64,000 nt of DNA from Edaphochlamys debaryana (taxonomy: Eukaryota > Chlorophyta > Chlorophyceae > Chlamydomonadales), in assembly GCA_016858145.1 (NCBI GenBank), contig JAEHOE010000014.1:1178001-1242000 (forward strand), in the 5' to 3' direction. Positions 11,126 to 22,147 of the stretch are shown here, piece by piece (positions within the stretch are counted from its first letter, which is position 1; every line of letters starts with the position of its first letter). The notes under the pieces are model-generated. The model was not told the DNA's origin, did no database searches, and worked only from the letters and a program-made list of their open reading frames with translations. The position numbers and the translations under genes are program-made.

Positions 11126-11312
11126 CCTCCCCGGCCCTCCCTTTTCCCTCCCACGTAGGTAGCTACACCGCACGACACGACGCGGACAGCTCGACGGCCT
11201 GCCCGGCCGTCGGCGGCCCCACCCGCTGGACATCGATAGACCCCTGCACAGACACAGACACGCACGATGGGCGTGCCCCGCCTCCTAGCTAGGTAGAGCG
11301 CAACCGACCGAC

Positions 11313-12917
11313 ATGTCGGCGGCCGCGGCCCGGTCCGCGTGGGCCAGAGGCCCAGCTCCGCTCAAAGTAGAGTACTCGCTGACCACCCCCTTGAACCGCG
11401 AGCGACGCACTCGCGCGAACCTGACCGGCCACATCAATGGCTTCTCCGCAGCAGAACTCGGAAAGAAAGATACCCTGGACCTAGTGAAACTGGCAATTAG
11501 CGACATCACGGATGAGCTCAAGAACGCTGGCCCGAAGGCCGTTCAGCAATTCGGCGGCATCCGATTCACGGACCTTAGCACAGCGGACCCCGACGCCCCA
11601 GCCGCCTGCCTGGCCACCATCACGCTGGCCCTGAGCGATGCTGGGCAGGCGAAGCTCAAGAGCATGCTGGCCGCGGTGGCCGACTACGCCGGCGACAGCG
11701 TGTTCCAAACCCCCGCCATCCTCCCTGGCCCCCCCACCGCCCCCTCCTACATCCCCGAGGTGGACTGGACGGTGGAGTGGACCGAGGACCTCATCGCCAT
11801 CGACTCCTACGGCTGGCCGACCGAGTTCGGTGAACTGAACGTGCGAGAGGTGACCCGCTTCACCCTGGGCTCCCTCCCTGCGCGCGTGGCAACGCACGTG
11901 GACGGCTGCTCGGCCCTGGAGTCGGGAGACCGCTGCATCCTGTACTTCCCGGCGGGCACGAAGCTCCCGGGAAACCTGAACGAGCCCCCTCCGGCCTCGG
12001 GCCGGAAAGAGCGGGAGGACTGGACCAAGTACCTGGACGGGTCGAAGACCAACGACCCCACCTTCACGCTGCGGTGCCGCCCCCTGCACCGGGGCAACTA
12101 CGACCGCGCCTTCCGCAATGGCGCCCTCAAGCACGAGGCGTACAGCAACAGCAAGCAGCGGCACCAGCCACCGGAGTCGGAGGACGCCGAGGACCCGTAC
12201 ATCGGCCCCTGGGCGGATGACGTGGACGCGGCTGAGGCTGAGGCGGCCGCCGCAGCGGCCGCCGCCGCCGCAGCAGCAGCAGCAGGAGCGGCCGTACAGG
12301 AGGAGGAGGCGGAGGGCTCGGGGGAGACCGGGGGCGGCGGCGCACCAGCGGCCAGCACCGAGACTGTGGGGGTGGCGGCTGAGGAGCAGGAGGCGGACTC
12401 CACCGCTGCCGTGGAGTCGCACCCCGAGGGCACCGACAGCGAGGGCGGCGAGAGGGCGGCGGAAGGGGGCGAGGGACTGGGGGCGGACGAGGCGGACCCA
12501 GCCGCCCACGAGGAGCCAGCGGGAGCCGACGGGCAGGCGGACTTGGGCTGCGCGCCCAACGCCGCGGCTGGGGCGGGAGACGACGGCCAGCTGCCGCCGG
12601 GCCTGCTGCGTGCCGCCGCCGCCGTGGACCCGGAGGGCGACGACGAGCAGATCACGGCGCTGGCGGCCCTAGCGCTACCCCAGCGGGGCGGAGCGGGCAG
12701 GGGCCGCGGCCCTGCACGGGGCGGGGCCACAGGCCGCCTCAGCGGCAAGAACGGCAGGGGCGGCGGCAGCACCGGCTCGAGCCCCCCTGGGAAAAAGACG
12801 AGGGTGCCGCTGCCCTCGGAGACGGACCTGGACGACGCTGGTGGAGGCCACGCCATCCCGGCGCGCCGCTCCCTCGCTGCCAGCTGGGCGGAGGTGGCTT
12901 CGGGCGACCTCATCTAA
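11313..12917 (+). CDS. LINE ORF1 protein (534 aa)
   Basis: An uninterrupted frame from ATG 11313 to TAA at 12915-12917. Residues 1 to about 290 form a mixed, globular-looking region. From about 305 it becomes Ala-rich (poly-Ala at about 309-325), then strongly acidic (Glu/Gly/Ala-rich to about 450). It then has a basic Gly/Arg segment (GRGRGPARGG near 470) that could bind RNA. No CCHC knuckle is evident by eye. By position, ORF1 of L1-type elements encodes the RNA-binding chaperone of the ribonucleoprotein, and this is inferred here. The stop is followed immediately by the ATG of ORF2. Confidence 0.8.
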   Translation: MSAAAARSAWARGPAPLKVEYSLTTPLNRERRTRANLTGHINGFSAAELGKKDTLDLVKLAISDITDELKNAGPKAVQQFGGIRFTDLSTADPDAPAACLATITLALSDAGQAKLKSMLAAVADYAGDSVFQTPAILPGPPTAPSYIPEVDWTVEWTEDLIAIDSYGWPTEFGELNVREVTRFTLGSLPARVATHVDGCSALESGDRCILYFPAGTKLPGNLNEPPPASGRKEREDWTKYLDGSKTNDPTFTLRCRPLHRGNYDRAFRNGALKHEAYSNSKQRHQPPESEDAEDPYIGPWADDVDAAEAEAAAAAAAAAAAAAAGAAVQEEEAEGSGETGGGGAPAASTETVGVAAEEQEADSTAAVESHPEGTDSEGGERAAEGGEGLGADEADPAAHEEPAGADGQADLGCAPNAAAGAGDDGQLPPGLLRAAAAVDPEGDDEQITALAALALPQRGGAGRGRGPARGGATGRLSGKNGRGGGSTGSSPPGKKTRVPLPSETDLDDAGGGHAIPARRSLAASWAEVASGDLI

Positions 12918-15900
12918 ATGCCCGGGCGCCGCCCTCGGGAGCGAGCGGGACTCCCACCGCTCAGGGTCTCAACCCACAACGTATGAGGCATCTTGGGGGG
13001 TGGAAACCGTCAGCTGGATCGCCTTACCGCCCTCATGCAGCAGTGGGCGAGGCAGCGGCTTGACGTAGTATGTTTACAAGAGACTAAGCTCCCAGCAGCG
13101 CAGACCAACTGGGTGCAGACCCAGATGAGCGTCATTGCAGCCCAGCTCCACGTGGGCGACTGGCAATCCTTTTGGTCGCCGGCAGGCCAGGGGCCACGGG
13201 GCGGCCCAGCCGGCGGCGTCGCCATCCTGATACGTAAAGCCTTGATAAGTGGAGGAGCTCTACAAGTGCCTGTGGCTCCTTCAACGACCGACACAGAGGG
13301 CCGACTTGTGCAGCTGCCAGTACGATGGGGTGGCCACAGCTTCACGCTGACCTGCGCCTACCTTCCTTCCGCCAACCCTTCAGCTCAACGTTGCTTTATT
13401 GAGACTGTCCTCGGCCCCAGTCTGTCAGCCACGAGCACCCACCTCCTAGCAGCCGACTTCAACTTCGTCCCCAACCCCGCCCTGGACAGCATCTCGGCGC
13501 ATGGGCGCCCCGACGATGCCGCCACCACAGCAACTTTCTCCACCTTCTGCCCAGGCCTCGTTGACGTCTATCGTGCCCTTCACCCCAAGCAGCGCGCATA
13601 CACGTTCACTAACGGCGCCAGCGCCGCCCGCCTCGACCGCCTTCTCGCCTCCAGTCCCCTGGCGGCCCACGTGCCCACCTGCCGCGTGGAGTCAGGCCGC
13701 CCCCCTGACCACCGGCTGGTTTCCATCTACATCAACCCCCTTGATACGGCACGGCCCCCCGGGCGGGGCCTCCCAAGAGCCCGCCTCCACTTCTTGGATC
13801 ACCCCGACCTGCGAGACCAGTTTGGCGACTGGCTTATACAAGCGAGTGCCGCACGCCCAACCACGCCCGCCGAGTGCCTGCAGTGGTGGACCCGCTTCAA
13901 GCGCTCCCTCCTCATCAGCTGCAACCGACTCAACCGTATGGCCCGCCAGCGCCGCCTGCAGGCAACTGCAGAAGCAGAGGCGGCTGCCCAAGCAGAAGCC
14001 GCAGCATTTGCAGCCGTAGCAGCGGGCGACCTCAGCGCCGCGTCAGCAGCGGCCGCCGCGCGCGCAGCTGCCGCCGCCGCCAGCCTCCGCGCCGCAGCAC
14101 CATGGGCCCGCCGCGCACGTCAAGCCTGGCTCCGAACTGGGGAGCGCCCCTGCCCAGCCATCACACGACTTATCCGCCCCGTCTCAGGTGGCTGCGTCAT
14201 ACGACAGCTTCAGCGCCCTGACGGGTCCCAGGCAACCAATCCCGAAGAGTTACCTGAGGTGATGGCAGAGTTCTGGAGCAGAGTCAGCACAGCCGCAGCT
14301 GCCGACCCAGAAGCCCGCGCACAGGTCTTACACGCCCTACGTGCAGCCGGCAACCGCTGCCCGCCGAGCCGTGTAGCCGAGATGGGGGCAGCGGAGGTTC
14401 TGGCAAAGGAGGTAGCCACAGCTATTGCCGGCGCCCGGCCCGGAACTGCCCCCGGCGCAGATGGCATCCCCATGGATCTCTACAAGGCGTACGCAGCACA
14501 GCTAACCCCTATCCTCGTTGACGTCTTCACCGCCATTGGGACCACCGAGTCGACCCCAGCAGGCTTTCTGGACGCAGTGATCTCGTGCTTTCACAAGGGC
14601 GGGGACCCAGCTGTCGCCGCCATGTACCGCCCAATCGCCCTCCTGGACACGGACTACCGCCTCCTTGCCCGCGTCCTCGCCCGCCGCCTCCTCCCCGCCT
14701 TCGTGGAGGCCATTGACAACGAGCAGACCGCCTTCCTCACCCTTCGCCTCATCTCCGACAACATCCTCCTCATGCAGCTGCTCGCTGAGTCCTTGCGCAA
14801 ATCAGGCGAGTCGGGCCTCATAGCCTTCCTCGACTTCCACAAAGCGTACGACACTGTGGACAGGCCGTTCCTCCTCGCCTGCCTGGATGCTCTGGGGGTT
14901 GGCGATGGCTTTCTTAGATGGGTCAGACTGATCTACACGGGCACCAGATCGGCTGCCTTGGTCAACGGTCAGCTTTCCAGCTATAAGGCAGTTACAGCTG
15001 GGGTACGACAGGGCTGCCCGCTGGCCCCCCTTCTCTACCTGGCCCCCGGACAAGCCCTGCTCTCCTTCCTCAAGCGACTTGAACTGGGGTTCGCCCTAGC
15101 CAACACGCGCCTCACAGCCAGCCAGTATGCAGATGACTACGGACAGATCCTGCGATCCACCGCCCTCGTCTCCGCCCTGATGAGCGCCATGGACACCTTC
15201 GCAGCAGCGTCAGGCTAACGCCTCAACGTGGGAAAGTGCGAGCTCCTCCGCATCGGCACGCCGCCGCCCCCGGCCCTCCAGCAGCATCCCCCCCCCGGAC
15301 CCCAGGCTGCGGAGCAGGTTGCCGGCCTCCACCTCGCCGCCTCTGCACGCACCCTTGGCGTCACGTTCTCCACACAACCAACGGCGGCCACTCCCCTCCC
15401 TCCCCCCCTGCTGGACAAGTTCCTCAGCCGCCTGACTCTGATCGCGAGGATGGGCCTCTCAGCCTTCGGCGTTGCCTCATGCCTGTCCGCCTACGGCCTG
15501 GGCACCCTCCTCTACCACTGCCAGCACAACGGCCTACCCCCTCGTACGGCGACAGAGCACCTAGTGGGCACGGTGGCGGCCCTGACCGACCGCAACATGA
15601 CGCCTGCTCGATACAGGGACAACCCCAACGCACTGCCCACAGGAGCACCCACGAGCTGCATGTACCTCTCCCCGGCAGTTGGCGGCTTTGGCCTGCTCCC
15701 CCTCGTCGAGCACACTGGCGCCAGGCACGCGAGTGCGGCAGTCCGTGGCATTCTGGGCGCCTGCGGCCTCCTCCGCTACCGCCCGCCGTGGACCGCGCCG
15801 CTCGTCTCCCTGCTCCGCTCAACCCACCCAGCAGCACACCCGCTCTGCCTCCTGACAATGCGGCGCCCGACCTCGTCGATCGGTCTCCGCATCTTGGGGG

Positions 15901-17171
15901 CCACAGTCCAACGCGCAACCTCACCAGCACTGGTGCGCGTGGCAGGCACGCTAGCGCTGCTGCCCCGGGCCCAAGTGATTGCTCCCATGCCAGCCGGAGC
16001 CTGGGTCTACAATGCACCGCTTTGGGGCAACCCAGCCCTGCCCGCGGGGAACATCGACAACAACGCCCCAAGCTGGGGCCTCGAAGGCGAGTTCACAGAT
16101 CTGTTCGCGGTTCCGGGACTGCGGACAGTAGGCAAGGCAGTCCGCTGCCTAGATGAGCTTGAGCGCATCCGAGGGATGCACGGGCTGGAGGGCAGCATAG
16201 GCCGGGCTCTCGCACGGGCGAGGGCCCAGATCAACAGGTCATATACCGAAAGGGTAGTACAGAGCATTTTGGGCACGCAGGTGGGAGCACTCCCGCAAGC
16301 ACTCCGCAATGGACTAGACATGGGACAGCGCCTGGGCGCGCTTATTAGCCGGCTCCCGGCCGGGTGGGCCGAAGCAGTACGGGGGGTGGACGATCAGGCG
16401 GCTGCCCCAGGGGAAGAAGAGGCTTGGGCGAACATTGCCAGGGGCATAGGCTGGGAGGACGTCAGCTTGGCAAAGATGACAGTTAGCCTGGCCACGCACT
16501 TGCAATTGGGACCGGCTCGGGTTAAGCTAGCACGGAAGCATGCACTTTACATTCAGGAGGCGTACGGCACAGACACGGCATCAGCAGAAGCAGTGGCAAG
16601 TCTGAAAGCGGTTTGGCCGAGGTTGTGGGGCATTAAGTGGGATCCGGGCAATAAAGAGCCCTTGTGGAGGCTGGCGATGGATGGCTTCCCGGGATTTGGC
16701 ATGCACCGGAGCCAGTTAGGAACTGAGAACGTGGCGAGGTGTCCGTGTGGGCGGGCCATGGAGCAAGGCGATCGGCTCCACCATTTCTGGTATTGTCCAG
16801 CCGCTGTGGCTGTTCGTATGCGCCTCAGTCATGGTATTGGCAGGGCGGTGAAACGACACAAGGTGTGGCTTGCTGTGCCCCCAGAGGGCACCGGGATTCA
16901 TGCGCGAGTGTGGGACGTGGTGTGTCTGGCCGCGATATGCGCGATGGACCGGGCCAGAAGGTACAAGTATGCGCACAGGGACGCTCAGGACCACTCCTTG
17001 ATGATGGCACAGGCTTTAGCAGTAGCACGAGGTGAGTTTGAGGGCCGTTTGCAGTGTTTTGCGGAGGTTGGGCTCACGCACAGGGGCTGGGATGAGGTCC
17101 CAACCGTCCACCCTTTCCTAGCGGCCAGGGCGGACGGATCAGTGCAGTATGCAGGCCCGGACGCCCCTTGA
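12918..17171 (+). pseudogene. LINE ORF2: APE endonuclease and reverse transcriptase, two in-frame stops
   Basis: The frame starts at ATG 12918, directly after the ORF1 stop (TAAATG), and ends with TGA at 17169-17171, about 1417 codons. Endonuclease motifs: THNV near residue 20, CLQETKL near 52-58, a DFN motif, and PDHRLV. Reverse transcriptase motifs: YRPIALLDTDYRLLARVLA, FLDFHKAYDTVD, GVRQGCPLAPLLY, and the catalytic YADD at residues 737-740. A C-terminal finger has C1275, C1277, H1288 and C1293, as in other LINEs. Two stops break the frame: TGA at 12984-12986, where an Arg codon (CGA) would be expected in the THNV-R-G context, and TAA at 15216-15218. The rest is intact, so this copy is probably inactive but young. 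Confidence 0.88.
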
Positions 17172-17188
17172 TGGAGGCGGGGCACACC

Positions 17189-17221
17189 CTGCGGCGCATA
17201 ACAAACGGGAGGGAGCCGCAG
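17189..17221 (+). repeat. LINE 3' UTR hairpin motif, copy 1
   Basis: A 33-bp motif with 7-bp complementary arms, CTGCGGC and GCCGCAG, around a 19-nt loop that starts GCATAACAAAC. It lies 18 bp after the ORF2 stop. Confidence 0.75.
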
Positions 17222-17240
17222 GGGGGGGGGGGGGTTCGCC

Positions 17241-17273
17241 CGGCGGCGCATAACAAACAGGAGGGAGCCGCAG
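17241..17273 (+). repeat. LINE 3' UTR hairpin motif, copy 2
   Basis: Same 33-bp motif with a near-identical loop (GCATAACAAACAGGAGGGA). The left arm is CGGCGGC, so one base pair of the stem is lost. Confidence 0.75.
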
Positions 17274-17349
17274 GGCAGGGGCGGGGACCGGGTGAGCTAC
17301 ACGTGGCGTTTGATGGGATGTGCACCTTGCGGAAAGGGGACATAGTCCT

Positions 17350-17382
17350 CTGCGGCGCATAACAAACGGGAGGGAGCCGCAG
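17350..17382 (+). repeat. LINE 3' UTR hairpin motif, copy 3
   Basis: Identical arms and loop to copy 1. Three copies of a structured motif within 200 bp suggest an RNA element rather than chance. Confidence 0.75.
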
Positions 17383-17762
17383 AGTGGGAGTGAATGTGGG
17401 GTCGGGAGAGCCAGGATCGAGAGGTGTACGGCCAACAGTGTGAGCACATGATGAACGGTGAACGGTTACTGGTAGGAGGCGCGGCCGAGGAGGGGCCATC
17501 GATACACGCTGAGCATGGTCATTGCGTGCCAAGGACTAAGGTGGGACCTGAGTGTGGTCAGTGCAAGTTATGACAGGGACTTGCGTTCTGGCTTGCAGGG
17601 AGCAAGCCCGTGAGGTGGGTCGCTTGGCCCCAGCGTTCAGCGCTGTGACCCCAGGGGGGTCCTTCATTGTAAACACCGAGGACTGGACATCGACCGTGCG
17701 CCTGGGCGAACTGACGGTTCAGCTCCGTGTTTTCCTGGTTGCCCAGGCGCTCGGGGTCCTGT

Positions 17763-17875
17763 GGGTTCCACGGGCTCGCCTGGTCCTCGGTTCGGCTGCT
17801 GTGGTGTCTGGGTCTTTGGGTTCCACGGGCTCGCCCGGTCCTCGGTTCCGTTGCTGTGGGGTCTCTGGGTCTCTG
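17763..17875. repeat. 55-bp tandem duplication in the LINE 3' UTR
   Basis: GGGTTCCACGGGCTCGCC begins at 17763 and again at 17818. The two units continue with similar GGTCCTCGGTTC... sequence, diverging slightly. Confidence 0.75.
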
Positions 17876-18948
17876 GGTTCGGTGCCTCTGGTTTCGGTTC
17901 TGGTGTTGCGTTTTTTGTGTTCTGTGGTTTCTGCGGGGGCCTTGCTGGGGTTCGCCGCGTTTCGGCTTGGGGTTGGTTCGGCTTGGCGGGAGAGACGGCC
18001 GTACGGTCCCTCTGCCCGGTCCGGGTCGGGCGTCCCGGAGGCCGGGGACGGCCGTAGGCCCCCCTTGCTTGGTCCGGGTCGCTAGGATGGTGCCCTGGGC
18101 TGCGCCGCGTATGGGCGCTCTCCCTGCGTATGGGGTTGCGTGCACTGCCCTCGGCTCGATGACGGCCGTGAGCACAGGCGATGTAAGGCCATGTGGTACT
18201 TACTATGACCCTTGTGTGCCCCGAGAGCCCCCGTTCACTGCGGACGGTGGGGAGCCACGCTTCATGGCCCGCCGGCTGCTTTAGTCCCGTTGCACCCCAG
18301 CACGCACGCCCCCTGTCTCTGGTCCGCCCCCGTGCACGGCATCACACCGCACCACACCGGCCCCCCCCTGGTTCCGCTCGCACTTCACATGGTCCGGGTA
18401 CGGCCGTTTTTGCCCCGCCCCTCTCCTGCCGCGCAGGTGGCCGCACCGGCTACACCGCCATAGCCCGAGCCCTAGGTTACCTGCTAGACACTGGCCGCGC
18501 TGGCCTTCACTGTCCGCCTGTTCACCCCGCTGGCATGCTCTCAAGTCTTCGGGCGCTCACCCTCTGCCCTTCCGTCTCTGGGACAACACCTTCACTACCC
18601 ACAGGTTCGGCTCCGTGGGACGTGGGGACGCTTAGGCCTCCGTGGGCGCGCTACTCGCGAACGGGCTCGGGCGATGGCGGGCCAGGAGCGGAGGACGCCC
18701 AGCAGCGGCGCACAGGTAATTGACGAGGTACGCTGGGCTTTCTGGGGGCTTTCCTTTGGTGGAGCCGACCTGCCAGCCCCCTTTGGTGCACCGACGCATG
18801 GAGCAGCCCAGGGTTACTCTAGGGGGACTTTCAGCCTGGAAGCCACTTTCGGCGACCAGGTACCCCGTTCACAGGCACAGGCATTCTGCGTCGGCCAACA
18901 TCATGCGACGCCAAACACCGCGGCACTACGCCCCGTTGTCTATAATAA

Positions 18949-18961
18949 TCCTACTCGATCC
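18949..18961 (+). repeat. Right target-site duplication of the full-length LINE
   Basis: Exact copy of 10914-10926, immediately after the terminal TATAATAA of the element. Confidence 0.8.
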
Positions 18962-19105
18962 TACCTCACTGTGCTAGGCTGCCGCCTGCACAGGGAGCGG
19001 CAGGAGGTGTTTGACGGGCTGGTGGCACGCGGGCTCACGCCCCGGTGGCGCAAGGGGGTGCAGATCCAGCCGGATCCAGCAGCTCGAGTTTCTGGAGGCT
19101 CGTAA
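18962..19105 (+). pseudogene. Right part of an ORF interrupted by the LINE
   Basis: 47 codons plus a TAA stop, in the same phase as the left part at 10846-10926. The segment includes GLTPRWRKGVQIQPD and is moderately basic. I do not recognise the protein. Upstream of 18949 the same frame is open only by chance, because that sequence is LINE 3' UTR. Confidence 0.45.
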
Positions 19106-21653
19106 TTGACTTCGACTTCGGGCCTATGGGGTAACTCTCTTGCGTGACCTCAACTCTGGCCCTAGCGGAGCGTGCGGGTTGGGTCATCGCGTATGTGACT
19201 GTATCTGTATCTGTTGGCTGGACTCACTGCACCTGGAAGGCTCCATGTGGGCATGGGTGCTTTTTAGGCAGGCAGGGACTACTCCGGCCGGCGCCGCCCT
19301 GGCGGCCGCGTGTCCCCTTCCACTATTGCTTTCATATGCATCATATGCGCACATAGAGGCTCTGTAGGGGATCGGGGCCGCGGTTTGCGGTCTTCCAAGC
19401 ACAAATCGTCGCGGGACATGCCGACCAGCCGATCGCAGAATACGCGCCCAGATGCCGGCGCGACGGCTTATTAGTGCATAGCTACGTTCACGGCAGCGCG
19501 GCTGGAACCACGAGAGCGATTCTAGTCGCTGCACGGTTCGGTTGACCCGTGGTCTCGCGATAATTGACCGCCTTTCGCGGCCCTACCACGCTCAGTATGC
19601 TGATTGTATGTTCAGATAACTTAATACGGAAAGGCGCGAAGCAACTCGGTGGTCAGAACAGGGGTCCGGCCGGTCCGGTCGGCACGGTGGAACCCACCCC
19701 CCTGCGATGGGACGCCAGCTGCGATAACACCACTTGTGCATCAGTGGTGTTTTGGGGCTTGGGAGGCGGGGACACGCCCCGAAACCGGAGTCGACCCCGC
19801 CTGTTTTTAGGCTGAGCCCCCAAGTACCGCTGCCTTCCCCCCACCTCACGCCCAGCCCGCGCGCTCAAGGGATGAATCTTGCTGATTCCTATTGCATGCA
19901 AACTTACGCGCAGCGTACTATCACGATTTGCATCTTCGACAAAGTTTGATTGCCGACATGTCGGCAGTGTTGCGCCAAGTCGCGCCCCACGCCCAAAGCG
20001 CGACGCGGCTGTCCACTTTGTATCATTTCAAAGCATTTAATGCTGCTCAATGGGAAGTTTAGACAAGTTTGCGCTCAGGTGTTCCGAGGATGTGCGCACC
20101 GACTTCAGTCAAACCTTGCCGACCAAGCCCGAACTGAGCGCGAAGTTGCGATCGAGCCTCAAGCACCTTGTATCTGTCAAGTTACAAGTACACGCCGGTC
20201 GGCGTGCAAATGTTCGTGGAAATGTTTCCTCAGACAGCGCCACACGTCCCCGCACTTTGCACTGTGCCTACACGACATTCCATAGCCCAGCCATCTCGGG
20301 CTAAGCCCATTTTTCCAGATTTCCCACCTACTTGTTGCCACGGCTTCCAATGCAAAGGGAAAGGGGTCATGTGCTTTGAACCGCCCCTGCCCCTCTGGAC
20401 CCCACCAGGCCACCACCGGTTCATCCCTCTTCCTGCCCCACCTCCCGCCCCGCAACCCCACCCCATGCAGCCACACAAAGCAAGCCAGTTCCTCTCAGCC
20501 CCATTGGCACTGCCAGTGAGCATAAGGATCAGTTCAAAGCTGTTGCACACAGACCCTGATCTGCACCATCTCACCTGCCCCTGAGGTTCTTCTCCTGCCT
20601 CTTGGCCCACATCCATCTGCACAGCCGTAACACTCCCAGCGCTTCCTCCCCTGCCCCAGCTCCCACGCCCAACCCGGCATACATCTCTGCCCTGACCAGT
20701 GCCAGCTTCCCGCTCTAACTGCCCAAGTCCCCTGGCCTGGCCCCTCACTGGCCCCGGGGTGGAGCTCCGGCAATAGCCCAACCCCGGGGGCCCCGTGCAG
20801 CCATGTCTGGCAGACTTGGGGTTGGGTCTTGGGGGTTGGGGCCGCAGGCGCGCCTTAAGCACCCCTGCAAGGCCCCTTGCTTGCCTCTCTCACCGCCCAA
20901 GTCCCCTGGCTTCACCCCTCCTTCCCCCCGGCCGGGGTGGGGTGGGGAGGTTGTGGCCTGCACGCACCCTTTCACGTGGACCCCACCCACCCACCAGCAA
21001 GTTAGGGTAGGGCCCTGCCCTGACCCATACCAGCTCAGGCCTGCGGGCCCAAAGAGTCTACTTTGTGGAGTTGACTAAAGCGGCTCCGCCGCCCCCCGTA
21101 GTCCACCGGCCGGCCCCAGGCCTCGGATCCGAGCCGCAAGTGTAACCCTCACAAAATTATTGCTCTGTGCGCACAGCAGGCTCGTCCCAGGTACGGGCAC
21201 GTCGGCGCTCCCCGCCCACCCCCTGCGTTGCCCCCTCACTGCCCTTGCGCTCCCTACACACCCCCTCCCGCTTTGTGCCCTGGGACGACACGTGGGACAC
21301 GTTCCATCCCCTCGCTCCCCGCCCCCCACCTTGCGATCCCTGTCGACTAAACCCGCTCCTGCACTTCTCTCCCCGCCTCCCGCCCACCAGGGCCCCTCCA
21401 GGGCATGCCCAGGCACCCAGAGAAGCGGTAGTCAATTTGTATGGAACGACTATTCCCCAGCCAAAGATTCCAGATGACTCCGAGACAACTTATTGTCAAA
21501 GATAGCAACACTGCCCACCACGCTCCACACTTTGCCATAACAACCCCACCCCCCTCACGGTTCAGGGTCAGGATGCCTGCCAGCGGGCTCCTGCTACCCT
21601 CCGCTCCCTGCCAGCATATCATAGCGATTTGAGCAGAGCAGGCCTGCTGAGGT
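19106..21653. other. Intergenic region between LINE and satellite
   Basis: About 2.5 kb with no ORF that looks like a real gene. About 19300-20330 is lower in GC than the surrounding genes. About 20340-21400 is C-rich with CCCCTGGCC-type runs. A 14-bp palindrome, GCCGACATGTCGGC, lies at 19952-19965. No mobile-element coding domain is visible. Confidence 0.4.
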
Positions 21654-22147
21654 GGGCACTCTCAGGGGGTGAGCAGACCCGAGGGTACACCATTTGCAAG
21701 CAGAGCTTGGGGGCTCCATGCTGTGCGGGTGCAGGGGAGCACTTGAAAGTGGCGGGGTAGCATGGAAATAGGACTTGGGGGGCGCAAGGGGTCGTGGGGG
21801 ATCCGTGGGTTCACCTGGGCTTACCGCCCTCCCTTCCCCCTGCTCAAGCAAGCCCTGCCTGACCTACAGACACCCAGCTGCTGAGACCACGCCTTCCTGC
21901 ACATGTAGTGGCCCCCTCGCAGATGCTGGAGGTGGCTCAAGGTGGCTGGAGCTGGCCCACAGCCCCTGGGCCTCAGGACTAGTGCCCCTGGCAGCCGAGT
22001 TGCAGCCTGGCTCTAAGCGGGGCTGGGGGCACTCTCAAGGGGTGAGCAGACTCGAGGGCACAGCATTTGTAAGCAGAGCTTGGGGTTTCCATGCTGTGCG
22101 GGTGCAGGGGAGCACTTGAAAGTGGCGGGGTAGCATGGAGATAGGAC

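Larger units (their letters stand above)
10927..18948 (+). mobile_element. Full-length L1-like non-LTR retrotransposon
   Basis: An element of about 8.0 kb bounded by a perfect 13-bp TSD. It has a 386-bp C-rich 5' UTR, ORF1 (11313-12917), ORF2 with endonuclease and reverse transcriptase domains (12918-17171), and a 1.78 kb 3' UTR ending in TATAATAA without a poly(A) tail. The 3' terminus is confirmed by a second, truncated copy at 3452-3514 that ends at the same base. The APE endonuclease, YADD reverse transcriptase and a C-terminal Cys/His finger place it with L1-like chlorophyte LINEs; clade assignment is by motif only. ORF2 has just two in-frame stops and the TSD is exact, so the insertion looks fairly recent. 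Confidence 0.9.

Noticed and set aside
10846..11292. Alanine/proline-rich ORFs on the + strand before LINE ORF1
   Set aside because: Beyond 10927 they are translations of CCN triplet simple sequence in the LINE 5' UTR. All three frames are open and the boundary falls at the TSD.
11481..12509. 342-codon minus-strand ORF opposite LINE ORF1
   Set aside because: Shadow of ORF1 in GC-rich DNA, with no features of its own.
18674..18948. Left portion of the + ORF at 18674-19105 as part of a gene
   Set aside because: These bases are LINE 3' UTR. Only the part after 18961 belongs to the interrupted older ORF.
19952..19965. GCCGACATGTCGGC, sharing 13 bases with the LINE ORF1 start region near 11308
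   Set aside because: The shared string is a short palindrome and flanking bases do not match, so chance is the simpler explanation.
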